Under the pieces are notes generated by a model. The model searched no databases. It saw only the letters and a program-made list of their open reading frames with translations, and was not told where the DNA came from. The position numbers were made by a program, and so were the translations under genes. Positions 48,801 through 62,201 of a stretch of DNA of 64,000 bases are shown here, piece after piece. Each line of letters starts with the position of its first letter. The first letter of the stretch is position 1. Origin of the DNA: Microplitis mediator (Eukaryota > Arthropoda > Insecta > Hymenoptera > Braconidae); the NCBI RefSeq assembly GCF_029852145.1, contig NC_079978.1, forward strand, positions 1,364,001 to 1,428,000, read 5' to 3'.

Positions 48801-49908
48801 ATAAAATTAGAAGTTTACGTTGACAAAAAATCAGCATGTAAACTGAATTCTGGTGAAGATAAACTTTATGATATTTTAGTTTTACATCTTGAAGGTGGTA
48901 AAGATATATTTATCACAGTGACGGGTGTTTATGAAAGAAGTTGTTTTGGTTCTTCAATGGAAGCTTTGGTACATATACCAGTACCCATTAGAGAAATTCC
49001 AATTGGCCGTATAATGGAATTGGTAATTAACAATAAAAAATTTATACATATTTATTTAATTTAATTAAACAATAGTAAAATAAATGAAACTGCTATAGGA
49101 AAATAATAAAAATCCCACACCAGAGCCGTATCCAGTACCGAAAGAAGTCTGGCTACTCGTTGATAGACTGTATCGACATGGTATTAAAATAGCCGGATTA
49201 TTTGAAACTCCAGGATTACACAGTGAAATAGTTGCTATAAGAGATTGGTTGGATATGGGAAGTCAAGATCCTATGCGTATCCTTTGTTAATAATTATTTA
49301 TGTATTTTTAAAAAATTTATATCATTACAATGATAATTTCTTAACATTAAAAACATTATTTTATCAGCTGGCAGTGTTCACTCTGCAGCAGAATCTTTAT
49401 TGTTGCTTTTAGAATCAACAGCCGAGCCTTTAGTACCGTACAATTTACACAGCGTTTGCTTATCAGCAGCTACAAATTATCTCCAATGCAAACAAGTAAA
49501 TTATTAAATTATAAATTTATTATTATTCATTAATTACAACAAAATATTTAATTAAAATTTATTTTTTCAGTTGGTTATGCAGTTACCCGAAATAAGGAGA
49601 ACTGTTTTCCTCTATATTTCGGCATTTCTACAAGAGCTTTTAAATCATTCTCAGGACAATGGACTGGATGCTAAAACTCTTGGTACTTATTTAACTTGTT
49701 CTATAAATATTTAATAAGGCAATCAATTTATTTATATTTTATAATTTTAGCCACATTATTCGGGTCAATATTTTTACGTGATCCCCCACGCAGCAGAGAA
49801 GATCGTAGTCAAAGAAATCGCATTACGCAGGCGACATTTGATCGTAAAAAAGCGGCATTTGTTTATCAATTTTTGGTAAATGATCAGAGTGATTTTCTTG
49901 GACGATAA
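45819..49908 (+). CDS. Ocrl: OCRL/INPP5B-type inositol polyphosphate 5-phosphatase
   Basis: Sixteen exons were joined: 45819-45878, 46206-46386, 46460-46594, 46815-46927, 46988-47130, 47206-47379, 47456-47618, 47698-47876, 47953-48174, 48252-48387, 48449-48725, 48787-49022, 49099-49276, 49368-49495, 49571-49682 and 49751-49908. They give about 864 residues (human OCRL 901). The N-terminal part is PH-like. The 5-phosphatase core has GTWNVNGQ, GFQEL, NKGGVAVS, NAHLAAH, WLGDLNYRI, PAWCDRVLW and SDHKPV. An ASH domain follows (about residues 500-660), then a RhoGAP-like domain. The arginine finger position reads AGLFETPG, so no arginine is present, as in OCRL relatives that bind but do not activate GTPases. 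It should hydrolyse PI(4,5)P2 on endosomes and Golgi. Intron 1 holds a MITE. The first 20-codon exon is the least certain. Confidence 0.93.
45944..46145. mobile_element. MULE-like MITE (TGATCCTGAAGTTAGC ends)
   Basis: This inverted-repeat element of about 200 bases lies in the first intron of the OCRL-like gene. It starts TGATCCTGAAGTTAGCAGAC and ends GTCTGCTAACTTCAGGATCA. The flanks TAAAATTTA and TAGAATTTA match at eight of nine positions, in keeping with a 9-base duplication. Confidence 0.8.
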
Positions 49909-51627
49909 ACTATTATCAGGTTATTATAAATTTATATGTATAATATCACAATATTTCTCTTAGTAATTAAGTATTCAATTTATTAGTGCCACTGTTTAAA
50001 AACTAATTAAGTTTTTAAACTATAATAATAATTAACGCTTACAATAATGTGGATTTTATTATTAAAGTATGTAATTTAAAATTTATACCTCATAAATGCA
50101 TAATTATTATATATTCAAGTATTCATTAATTAACTACTCATATTTATATATAGCTTTGCAATAATATTTGTCAATATTATTATTAGCATTACTAATTATT
50201 TTAAATTTTATTTTCTATTTAGTTTATAATAGCATATAAAATTTTGTAATACAAAAATAGAATCTCATATAAGTAGTGAGATGTTAATCTCTTAAGTAAT
50301 TAATTAATAATTAGCTAAGCAATTTATTATAATAAATTACCAGATTATGTTTAATATAAAATCCTTAAGAATGTCTATAAAATTTATAATATTTTTATAA
50401 TTTTATACGGAAGATAGTGTATTGCAATTTAAATAATCTTGCAAAAACATTATTTGTTTAATTAGTATTTTTGGCAACGCCATTGTCAATGAGATTTAAC
50501 AGTACAATTACCACGTATACAAATTTTACTTATTAATTTTTATTTTGTGTGTTGGAGTGGAGTGTAAATATTTTTTTTTATTTTTCACTGTCTTATTAAA
50601 GTAAAATTTTAAGGCAGGTTCTGGCTAAAAAATTTTCAAAATTTTACAGTAACAAGTCACACTTTCTAATTATTTACTCGCTGAAAATATTATTTCAGTA
50701 CAGACATTTAAAATAAAAAAAAAATTTTGATTCCACTCTAGTGTGTATATTATTTTATAAATTTAATCACTTCAATGCAACTTTGTATTACTTTTGTAAT
50801 TAACTATTTAAGTTAAACTTTACCACGTAAAAAATTTATTATAAAAATATACATTGCTTTTAGAATGTTAGATGCAATTTAATCTGTTAATTCGATAGTT
50901 GATTGTGCCAATTAAATATAAAAATGGCTTAAAAATTTATGAAATAATAATTAAAAAATAATCTAAATTTTATTAGCATATTGGTAAATGTAAACAAATG
51001 CGATTAAATTGCATGTTACTTGACATATAAAATTGTTAATACGTCCACTTTGTTATTTATTATTATATGTAAACTAAATGCCTTTATATTTATTTGTGTA
51101 TTTATTATTAAATATTAGTATGGTACGCAAATTAATTTTAACTAGAAATTAATTACAACTTAATAATTAAAATAAAAAAATAAAATAACTTGATTATGTA
51201 TCAAAAAATTTATTTATTAATTAATTAAAGAAAAAAAAATAATAAATCAATAAGTACAATGATTTTGAAAAATAATATGGCATAATAGACTTAAAAAGAA
51301 AAAAAAAATTTTTTTAACTAATTTAGAAATTAAAAAAAAAATACAATCATTGAACTTGAAATACTTAAACACAATATGCAAATTAATATTTTTAATGCTA
51401 ACCAAAACTAGCGAGAATAAAATTAATCGCCTGTAGTTTCAACGAATGATAGAAAAAAAATGCATTGACTCAATCATCGCATTTAAAGTTTTTCATCTTA
51501 CTTAACTATATTTATTGGTATTAATTAAAAAATTACGATATAAACGTGTAAAATCACCGATCAACGTGGAATTTAATTCCTAAATTTAATTAATTTAGCA
51601 TTAAATTTATTTAAAACAAACTAATAA
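49909..51627. other. 3' flanks of convergent OCRL and importin genes
   Basis: Very AT-rich DNA between convergent stop codons, likely both 3' UTRs. No gene or repeat was recognised. Confidence 0.5.
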
Positions 51628-53556
51628 TTAAAATTGAAAACCACCTTGTGGTGCATTTCCCGATGCTTGGAAATTAAATTGCTCGTCATTGGCTTCTGGT
51701 GCAAGCTCTTGGTTTTCATCATCCTGTAACATAAATAATTATTAATAAAAAAATTTGATTATGCAAATAAATAGTAAAATAATTACCCCATCGGAGAAGA
51801 AAGCATCAATCATAGCAATGGCTTTTTGATAAACTTTCTCATTCTCATGATGCTGAAGAGCTTCCAGTTTATCAAGCCCACCAAGCTCTTCAACCATAAT
51901 CGCGACATTTTCAATCTGACCCATCTTATTAGCAGCATTGAGGATGTTTGTCAACCCATCGAGTACTACCATGACAGTTTTGTAATCCTTGGCATCTAAT
52001 AAATTACAGAATGGTCCAAGTACACCTTCTTGTACCAAAAGTACCAATTGTTCAATAGTTCCACCTGATGTTAAATTAGTAACAGCCCATGCAGCTTCTT
52101 TTTGTGATTTAAAATCACCCTGTAATTTAAATAATTAACAATAATAATAATAAATTAATTAAAAATAAAAAAAATAAATAAATTTAATTACAATTTCAAG
52201 AACTTCAATCAGTGGTGAAATAATGCCGGCATCAATAACATACTGAATTTGTTTAGAATTTCCAGCCGTAATATTACTTATTGTCCATGCAGCTTCTTTT
52301 ACAATATTTGTACGTTTGTGTTTCAACAAAAGACGCAATTTATCCAATCCACCAGCACTTATAATAGCGTCTGTTTGTGCATCATTACCAGTGACAATAT
52401 TACCAACAGCTCTCAATGCTGGCGTTAGCACAGTTACCTCTGGGGAACCCAACAATTTAACGAGCTTAGGAACAACTCCGCTTTCCAAAACAGTCTGAAT
52501 TTTTTCATTGGTTCCATCAGTGAGATATGATAGTGCCCAACAAGAATCAGCAAGGACATCACCGTCTGTGAAATCCAGTAGTGCGCTCAATGTCGGTAAT
52601 GCTGTTTGTACAATTGAGAATGGTGGTGGTGGATTTTTGTTTCTGCATAAATTTGACAGGGTCCAGACGATGTTTCTTATAAAGCTCAACTGTAATAAAA
52701 AAAAAAAAGATTTTTTATTATTTACTATTAAATAAAAATAATAATAAAAGTTGTTATTGTATTTATACGTACGCCAGATTCAGGTTGAATCAGTGAAATA
52801 AGTATGGGCATGCATTCGTGCTGTAAAACAAGATCACGTGTTGCTGGTCCATCTCCAGCTATATTACCAAGTGCCCAGACAGCTTGTTCAGCAACATTTG
52901 GTGCTGGAGAATTTAAGAGATCTACAAGTTTGGGTATCGCGCCATTATTGATTACAATGTGAGTTTGTTCAGATGTACCGGATGCAACGTTTGTCAGTGC
53001 CCATGCGGCTTCAAATTGGAGTGCAGGGCTGCAGTTATTAAAAAATAAAATTATCATAAAATCATTTTAAAATTTATAAAGATAACGTACTTCCAGTTGT
53101 GAGCCAAGAACTCAACGCAACGAGGTACGATTCCTTTGCTGATCATTGTGTCAATCGGTGGATGTTTCTCACGACTGAGCATTTTCCTGCAGGCCTGGGT
53201 GGCTTGGAGCTGAAGATGTGGATCATCGGATATCATACCACTGACAATTTCATCAACTGACATCAGTATTGGTGATTGTACTGATGATTCTGGAGACTTG
53301 GGAGTCTCAGTCGCCTCAATTGTGATATTACGACGCTTGAGAAGTTGATCATCACGACGTGCTTTACGAAGCTCGATTGATACTTCATTTCTCCTACGTC
53401 TGGCATCCTAAACATCAATGTAAATAATTATTTCAATTAATAGTCCATTAAATATTGCTAATATTAAATTATTATTCTTACTTCCGATTTATTGTGGTAT
53501 TTGAATTTAGCCAAGCGACTGGCACTCGTAGCGTCTAAATCTGCAGCTGGCATCAT
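51628..53556 (-). CDS. Importin subunit alpha (karyopherin alpha)
   Basis: Six minus-strand exons (53556-53482, 53407-53091, 53028-52773, 52689-52192, 52119-51787, 51723-51628) encode about 524 residues, the normal family length. An importin-beta-binding domain lies at about residues 12-55, rich in Arg (RLAKFKYHNK, then RRRRNEVSIELRKARRDDQL). Armadillo repeats follow with the conserved Trp/Asn ladder: QFEAAWALTNVASGTS, EQAVWALGNIAGD, NIVWTLSNLCRNK, ADSCWALSYLTDG, KEAAWTISNITAGN, KEAAWAVTNLTSGG. A short acidic tail ends GGFQF. It carries nuclear localisation signal cargo into the nucleus with importin beta. The subfamily (alpha-1/Pendulin-like by its N terminus) is a guess. Confidence 0.95.
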
Positions 53557-55916
53557 CAAACTTTGGATACAAATACCTACGCATTAAATTTAATACAATT
53601 AGAATAACTATATATATATGTATATACCATTTATGTATAAAATGTCGGCTTTATTAGGTTATAAGTCTCGATTTATGAATAAAATAAATATATAAATATA
53701 AAACAAAATAATTAAACACTCCAATTAAACAAAATAATGATCGATATGAAAAAAAAAAAGTTTGCCCACTTCCCCTTAAATTTAAAAAAATTATTGTTAA
53801 CAATTAAATTATTTGTATTATTATCAATTACTTAAATGTTAATCAATTAAATATAAACAAGTACAATACTATTTAAGTTTATCATTTATTTATTAGTTTA
53901 AATTTAAAAAATGATAATCTTTGAATTTTGTAACGGTCGACATGTCGACCATGATTCAAAAAAAACGTTTTCTTGTATACCAATTATTTTATTATTTTAT
54001 AATAGTATTGTGATGTAATGTTAATATGATTTATAAATAATTACCGTTAGTGAATAAATAAGTAGTTGGTTAAATAATTAATTGTTTAAAATAAAATGAA
54101 TAGCGTTAGTTATGACAATTAATAATTTTAATTAAAATATAATAATTGCCGTTTGCTCAGATGACTCTTTGTGTTATAGAAGTTACACTCGTTCCCCGTT
54201 GTAGCCGTTTTTTGCACAAACTATATCATGCTCCGAAACAGCACATCATTCGTCTTCATAATTTTTATACTTAAAATTTTATAAACTAGATGGAAGTATC
54301 TGCATTTCGCGCGCTTTTAAAATTATTTATGGATCCATTTTTTATCATTAGATTTTAGATCTATAAAATTTTGTGTCAATAATTTCTAAAGGGCATATGA
54401 TTTTTTTTTCATTGCCGATCGTTTTGGAGACTTATTTTAAATTTTGAAATTTATTTATATCCTGATTCAAATATGGGCGCGCCTGCATCAAAGACTAGTC
54501 TGGCTGATATTTAACTTTTATCTATCACATTGTACTTATCATTTAATTAAAATTTGTTTTACATTTAAATAAATGAACTGTAGATGTAAAATTTAATGAA
54601 AAGATGTAAAAAATTGCTGCTTTATTTTAAAGGCTTCTGTTATGCAATTACTTAAATTTTATTGATAATAAACGGAGATGAGCTAATCAGTGCATTAAAT
54701 TAAAGTTAACTGCATTTGATGAGGTCACAATTTAAACATGACCACGTGTTGTTTTTTTATTAACAGATTTATATAAGCTTTGATTAAATAGAAAAATTAA
54801 ATAGGTAAATATTTTATTTAAATTTTGGTAATTTATTACAATGGTATTATATATTATCACTAATAGAAAACAATTTACAAATATGAGTATTTGATAGTTT
54901 AACTTATTTTTTAAATATTAATTAACAAAATAATTGATTTTTGAAAATATTTATAATTATTAAAATATTAATTAATAAGTACTGTACAATATTGTTTGTG
55001 TTTATAATAATTACGTTTAAATTTAATACATTGGCCACAAAGTGTAATTGGCAACTTAAATTTTTTATAAAAAATATAAAACAGTCGAATTTGATATACA
55101 GCTGTGTTAATTTTTTAGTCTCATAAAATATGAGTGTGAATGTAGCAGACATCAGACAAATTTAAAATTATTAACAAATAGAGTAAATAATTAATAAAAT
55201 AAAATTTTTAAAAAATGCGCATTTAAAAAATTTCAAAATTAATAAGTGCATTTTTTATAAATATTTTTTTTTAATTATTTACTCTATTTATTTATAATTA
55301 TAAAATTTGTCTGATGTCTGCTACATTCACACTCGTCATAAAATATCAATGATAATTGCGGCCTGTTTACTTATATTGAAGTAAATGCAAATTAATTATT
55401 GTATAAATTACAAGTCATAAGGCACAGTTGATATTCTTTGTAACTTGACCAAAAATACAATACAGTCAATTAAAATGATTATTATTTTTTTTTTTTTCAT
55501 ACTAGTGTTGATGAGTCAATCGATGTGCGTTCATTAGATTACTAAATTTATTAATTGTGATCATAAATTTTTATGACGAAAAATTAAAACTTAAGTAACT
55601 ACGTACATTTAAATTTTTTTTCTAACAAAATAATTAACTATTAACAACTAATTTAAATAATAATACAATTTTTTTTTGTGATGTAAAATAAAATTATTAG
55701 TTTTTAATTAATAATTAATAAATTAATTCAATAAACTATAATTATATAATCTTAAACTCTCAATCTATATGTTTTAATTTTTTTTAGTTATAGAATAATT
55801 ATTGTCTCCATTCAGGTGTTAATATCTTGCATGTTTAAGATATTAATTACTATAGTTAATTATCATATTTTAATTCATAAATATTATTATTATTATTATT
55901 ATTATTATATTTAAAT
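53557..55916. other. Intergenic between importin alpha and SFT2 genes
   Basis: The promoter of the importin gene and the 3' flank of the SFT2 gene lie here, with one MULE-like MITE at 55131-55335. Nothing else was recognised. Confidence 0.45.
55131..55335. mobile_element. MULE-like MITE (TGAGTGTGAATGTAGCAGAC ends), copy 2
   Basis: This 205-base element has the same ends as 43821-44025. The flanking TCATAAAATA (55121-55130 and 55336-55345) is a clear perfect 9-10 base target duplication. Confidence 0.88.
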
Positions 55917-56752
55917 TCACGTGATACAAGATTCAACGGTTTTCTTCACAGCATCTCGCGCATATGGAATATACGACAATGAATACCATGTCATTGCTAA
56001 TGACTGTATAATTATAAATAAAAGTGCTAATCCAGGTTTGTCAAGCTGTAAATTTAAGTAATTAATAATATAATTTAAAATAATTAGTGTTAGTTTATGA
56101 ATTTTTATTAAACTTACCTTTATAGCGGCATACAGTGTCATTATCAAAGCAAGGATTACTATCAATGTTGCTATTATTCTTGTTGACGCAAACATTTTTT
56201 TTAATTGATTGACTGGGCCCATTAAAAAACAGGTGCTAAAATTATAAACATTAACAATTATTATTATTATTAAAATTACTATTATGTAATAAAATACCTC
56301 ATAAGTGAAACAATATTTCCAAGTGTATAGAAAATGGCAAAAACAGTCAATCCTTTGTGTAAAAATAACGCAAATGAACCAAGAAATGATAAGAGAATAC
56401 CGATAATAAAGCATATTGCGAATCCTTTTATTCGCGTCGACCAACTTAACGTTGTACCATCCGAAATCTATTTAAACAAATGATAAATTATTTTTCAAGC
56501 TCTCAGTTAAATAAGTAAATAAATAAATCCATTATTTATAATTATTTAATAAATTTCATCAGAGATAAAAACTCACCAGAAAATCACTTTCATGCTAATA
56601 GCATAAAATTTACATAATGTATAATATTATATTTATATATATAACGAGTACAGTAGTGAAAATAAAAAATAAAATATAAATACCTGGGTCATTATTCCAC
56701 TTTCCTCGTCACATTGATCATGACCACTTAATGCTCTTCTCAATTTATCCAT
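55917..56752 (-). CDS. SFT2 family vesicle transport protein
   Basis: Four minus-strand exons (56752-56684, 56467-56298, 56235-56118, 56045-55917) encode 161 residues. A short hydrophilic N terminus (MDKLRRALSG) precedes four hydrophobic segments. Family motifs include GFAICFIIGI, ALFLHKGLTVFAIFYTLGNI, STCFLMGP and the end motif WYSLSYIPYARDAVKK. SFT2 proteins are Golgi membrane proteins involved in fusion of endosome-derived vesicles. Introns are 63-217 bases. The gene is divergent from DDB1. Confidence 0.93.
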
Positions 56753-58085
56753 TGTTGTTTATATTATTATGTATCATAAACAGCTCACTTTCTCCGAGTG
56801 TCTGTTAACTATAAAAAAAAAAAAAAAGGTTACAAAAAAATTAGTAAATGATGTATCTTTGTGTTGATTAACTTTGTAATAAATTGCCAGGCAAATTGAT
56901 AACTATTATTATTAATATTGTAATATTATAAAGTTATTATACAGATAAGATGTTAACACGTATGGTTAGAAAAATGAAATGTGGATATGAATCATGGTCA
57001 TGAATTGTAGTTAAAAAAAAATAAAAAAACATTAGAATTTAATTTCTTATCTATATTTAAATAAAATCATTTATGTACTGCAATAATTGATAAAAAAAAT
57101 ATTTTGGTATGTTTACCTTTAGGATAACAAACTCAGCGAAATATTTTTATTTTTTTTATTATTATAATAAGTAATATAAATTTCTAGAATCGAACTTGAA
57201 TGTGAAATTATTGAGACGAAAAATCAGCTTGAATCAGCTCCGTCTCTCTTTATGCTCAACAACCTGAAGTCAGCCACTTTATTTCTGGTTAAAGAAATTC
57301 AAAATCCTACACGTACAGTTTTTACACAAATAATTAATTTTTTTTTTTACTAATTAAAAGGTTTTACTGTTAAACTATTTATTGTAAACTCCTTGAGTTA
57401 TTCTAATTTGAAATTTGAAAAGTCTACTGGCATTTTCTTTTAAATTTACTTACTTCAACTTTTTTATTTTATAGTTCATCTTTCAGCAATTTTCATAAAC
57501 GGAAATAAATATGGTCCTGAAGTTAGCAGACAATTAACAATTTTCGGATTTTTTTTTTCAACATATCAATTACAAAAAAAAAAATAAAAAAAATAATTAA
57601 AAACTACAAATATGCACATGTGGAAAATTAAAAAAACTATAAGTGTAACTTTTTTTTATAATTTATCATTTTGAATAAATTCCAAACATTATTGAATGTC
57701 GGCTAACTTCAGTATCATAAATAAAGTTTTATTGTTTTTGAATTAAGGAAAAAAAATTTGAAATGTTCTTGTGGCCCGTAAATTCATAAAAAATAACTTT
57801 TTAAGGGGAAAAGTTTTTCAAATAGCAAAATTTGCGAGAGCACATTTTATATAAAAACTGAAAAAACGAAAAAATAAAAAAAAAAAAAGTAGCATCGCAG
57901 CCAACTTCGTGGCGCGTGAATTTTCAAAGCAATAGCAGCACGCAAAGCATTAACCCATTCGAATACGACAGCAGTGTGTGTATAAAGTTAATTAAATCTA
58001 CTGTATATGTGTGGTTTTTTCAAAAAACTTATTGTCAATTTAATATTATTTTAGTTGAAAAAGTTGTAATATTAATTTTAAAAAT
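56753..58085. other. Divergent promoter region of SFT2 (-) and DDB1 (+)
   Basis: AT-rich spacer with one MULE-like MITE at 57512-57717. 5' UTR exons may be present but cannot be assigned. Confidence 0.45.
57512..57717. mobile_element. MULE-like MITE (TGATCCT family, diverged copy)
   Basis: It starts TGGTCCTGAAGTTAGCAGAC and ends GTCGGCTAACTTCAGTATCA. The interior matches the copies at 37423 and 45944. The flanks share AAATAAA. It lies 370 bases before the DDB1 start codon. Confidence 0.72.
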
Positions 58086-61000
58086 ATGGCTCATCATTAC
58101 GTCGTCACCGCTCACAAACCTACAGCAGTAAATGCTTGTGTTACCGGTAAAAAATTAACCAATTATAACCTTTAATTTATAATTCATATATATATAACTC
58201 ACCACCAGCTATATACGATGACAATGAATTACATGATTATAAAAAATGATTTATATAATAAATTTATTGCAGGTAACTTTACATCTCCAACGGATCTCAA
58301 TTTAATACTTGCAAAAAATATGCGCCTGGAGATTTATTTAGTAACTCCAGAAGGACTACGTCCGCTCAAAGAAGTCGGAATTTACGGCAAGATAGCAGAG
58401 ATAAAATTTTTTCGACCTCCTGTAATTTTATTTTATTGTTTAAACTCAACTATCATACTATTGTCCTTTTATTATAAAAATTTTAATACTTTTTTCAGCA
58501 TGAAAAAAAAGATCTGTTGTTCCTTTTAACCTATCGCTACAATGCAATGATATTGGAGTGCGTGGGTACGGGTGAAGATATTGAAATAATAACAAAAGCA
58601 CACGGTAATGTATCTGATAGAATAGGACGTCCATCAGACACTGGAATAAAAGCGGTTATTGACCCAAAAGCACGAGTAATTGGGTTGAGACTTTACGATG
58701 GATTGTTTAAAATAATTCCACTTGATAAAGACAATCCCGAGTTGAAAGCTTCCTCAATAAGAATGGACGAGCAGCAAGTACAGGACCTTGACTTTTTACA
58801 CGGCTGTGCTAATCCAACTTTGATAATAATCCACCAAGACATAAACGGTTGTCACGTTAAAACCCACGAAATATCACTGCGTGATAAAGAATTTGTAAAG
58901 ACTCCTTGGAAACAAGATAACGTTGAACGTGAAGCAATGATGGTTATACCAGTACCATCACCAATATGCGGTGCTATTGTTATAGGACAAGAAAGTATTC
59001 TCTATCATGATGGTACGACATACGTTGCTGTTGTTCCTCCAATAATAAAATACAGCACAATAACATGTTACGCACGTGTTGACGCACAAGGACTTAGATA
59101 TTTACTTGGTGATTTAGCTGGTCATCTTTTTATGTTATTTTTAGAACAAGAAAAACGACCAGACGGTACATCTGTCATTAAAGATCTTAAGGTTGAATTG
59201 CTGGGAGAAGTTAGCATACCCGAATGCATAACTTATCTTGACAATGGTGTTATTTTTGTTGGCAGCAGAATGGGTGATTCTCAGTTAATTAAATTGATAA
59301 CTAAAGCTGATGAAAATGGTTCTTACTGTGTTGTTATGGAAACATTTACAAATTTAGCGCCAATTGTCGATATGGCGATTGTTGATCTAGAACGCCAGGG
59401 ACAGGGACAAATGGTTACGTGTTCGGGTGCTTTTAAAGAAGGTTCATTAAGAATTATTAGAAATGGTATCGGTATTCAAGAGCATGCTAGTATTGATTTA
59501 CCAGGTATCAAAGGTATGTGGGCACTAAAAGTTGGCGGTGGTAATTTTGATAATACTTTGGTACTTTCATTTGTCGGACAAACTAGAATATTGACGCTTA
59601 ATGGTGAAGAGGTTGAAGAAACTGATATACCAGGTTTTGTTGCTGATGAACAGACATTTCACACTGGCAATGTTACTGATGATTTATTTATTCAAATAAC
59701 ACCAACTTCCGCGCGTTTAATATCCAGTGAATCAAAGTCTGTTGTGTCTGAATGGGAACCAACTAATAAACGCACAATAAGTGTTGTTGCTTGCAATGGT
59801 AAACAAGTACTCTGTGCTACTGGTAATGATTTATTTTATATGGAAATAGTTAATGATAAAATAGTACCCAAAGGTTTTAGTACATTGCAGCATGAGGTAG
59901 CTTGTCTAGATATTTCGCCGTTGGATGGCTGCAGCGAAGCTACTATTGCCACTGTTGGATTATGGACGGACATATCTATAAGAATTCTCACACTGCCAGC
60001 TTTGGAAGAGATCAACAAAGAATTATTAGGCGGTGAAATAATTCCACGGTCTGTTTTAATGACTTGCTTTGAAGGAAATACTTATTTACTTTGTGCTCTT
60101 GGTGATGGTAGTATGTATTACTTTACATTACAGAAAGACACGGGCTTATTGTCTGATAAAAAGAAAGTAACTCTAGGTACTCAGCCAACTGTATTGCGTA
60201 CATTTAGATCACTATCAACGACAAATGTATTTGCATGTTCTGATCGACCGACAGTTATCTATTCCTCAAATCACAAATTAGTCTTCAGTAATGTTAATCT
60301 CAAAGAAGTTAATCACATGTGTTCACTTAATGCTGAATCTTATCCAGACAGTTTAGCACTTGCTACAGACAGTACCGTTACTATTGGTACCATTGATGAA
60401 ATACAAAAATTACATATTAGAACAGTACCACTTGGCGAATCACCTAGACGTATCACGTATCAAGAGTCATCACAGACATTTGGTGTCGTCACAATGCGTG
60501 TTGATGTACAAGAAAGTAATGGTGTAAGTATTGTACGTCCGTCAGCATCAACTCAAGCTGCATCAACATCAAACAGTAATCATGTTGTTTCTCACAACAA
60601 ACCCGGACACACTTCAGCGAGTGAAATTGGACAGGATGTAGAAATTCATAATCTTTTAATCATTGATCAGCATACTTTTGAAGTTCTTCATGCTCACACT
60701 TTGATACCCAACGAATACGCGATATCATTGATATCAACAAAATTAGGAGAAGATCCAACATCGTACTTTATTGTAGGTACTGCTCTTGTAAATCCTGATG
60801 AAACAGAACCTAAAATGGGTAGAATACTTATGTATCATTGGAATGACGGTAAATTAACACAGGTTGCTGAAAAAGAAATAAAGGGAGCTTGTTATTCATT
60901 GGTTGAATTTAATGGTAAACTACTTGCTAGTATCAACAGCACCGTAAGACTGTTTGAATGGACTGCTGAAAAAGAATTAAGACTTGAATGCAGTCACTTT

Positions 61001-61879
61001 AATAATATTATCGCGTTATTTTTGAAGACTAAAGGTGATTTTGTATTGGTTGGTGATTTGATGAGATCATTTACATTATTACAGTACAAGACAATGGAGG
61101 GTAGCTTTGAAGAAATAGCAAGAGATTATAATCCCAATTGGATGACGGCAATTGAAATTCTCGACGATGATACTTTTCTGGGAGCTGAAAATTGTTACAA
61201 TTTATTTGTTTGCCAGAAAGACAGTGCCGCTGCTTCAGAAGAGGAACGACAGCAGATGCAGGAAGTAGGACAGTTTCATCTTGGTGATATGGTTAATGTT
61301 TTCCGTCATGGCTCGCTGGTGATGCAACATCTTGGGGAATCGAGTACACCCACTCAAGGCTGCGTCCTCTTTGGCACCGTCTGTGGAGCTATTGGATTAG
61401 TAACACAAATACCCCCAGGATTTTATGAATTCTTAAGGAATCTCGAGGACAAATTGACTACCGTCATCAAGAGTGTTGGAAAAATAGAACACAATTTCTG
61501 GCGTAGTTTCAACACCGAATTAAAAGTTGAGGCTTGCGAAGGTTTTGTTGATGGCGATTTGATTGAAAGTTTCTTAGATCTAAGTCAAGATAAAATGGCT
61601 GAAGTTGCTCTGGGTCTTACGGTAATTTAATAATCTTATATTTTATTTCTATGTAAAATTTTTATTTTATTCATTTAACTTATATTTATAATATATAAAT
61701 TGTTAAGTAACATATTTATTATTTTGTTTATACAATATTATGGATTTATTATTATAATTAATTATTAATTTTTTTTTTGTTTTCATTTTTTACAGATTGA
61801 CGATGGCAGTGGAATGAAGAAAGAAGCAACGGTAGACGATTTGGTAAAAATAGTCGAAGACTTGACAAGGATACATTAA
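58086..61879 (+). CDS. DDB1: DNA damage-binding protein 1 (DDB1)
   Basis: Four exons (58086-58146, 58273-58421, 58499-61621, 61796-61879) encode 1138 residues (human 1140). The N terminus MAHHYVVTAHKPTAVNACVTG and the following NFTSPTDLNLILAKNMRLEI are near the human form. The three-propeller CPSF-A fold continues through GRILMYHWNDGKL to the C-terminal IVEDLTRIH. DDB1 is the adaptor of CUL4 ubiquitin ligases, acting in DNA repair and replication control. Exon 3 alone covers over 90% of the protein. The introns are small. Confidence 0.98.
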
Positions 61880-62201
61880 AGACTCATTTAAATAAACTAT
61901 TTAATTAAAAAAAATGTGAATCGTGTTTAATTTAAACAAAAAAAATCAATTTAACATTTAACAAGTTTTTTTTTTAATACAAAAAAATACGAGAATATAA
62001 ACTTAAAAGACAGGAGTGTGATAAATAATGTGTTGTCTTTGTGTTAAAAAAAAAAAAATGACCGTTGTACAAAGTTTGTACAAAGGTATACTACTATTAG
62101 CTTTATACCTTTTCATAAGTTAAACTGTAAAAAATAAAAAATTAATTAGATAATTGAGCATATAATTTATTATTAATAGATAATGTAAGACTATAAAATA
62201 A
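61880..62201. other. Short spacer between convergent DDB1 and ARL16-like genes
   Basis: AT-rich 3' flanks only. Confidence 0.5.
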
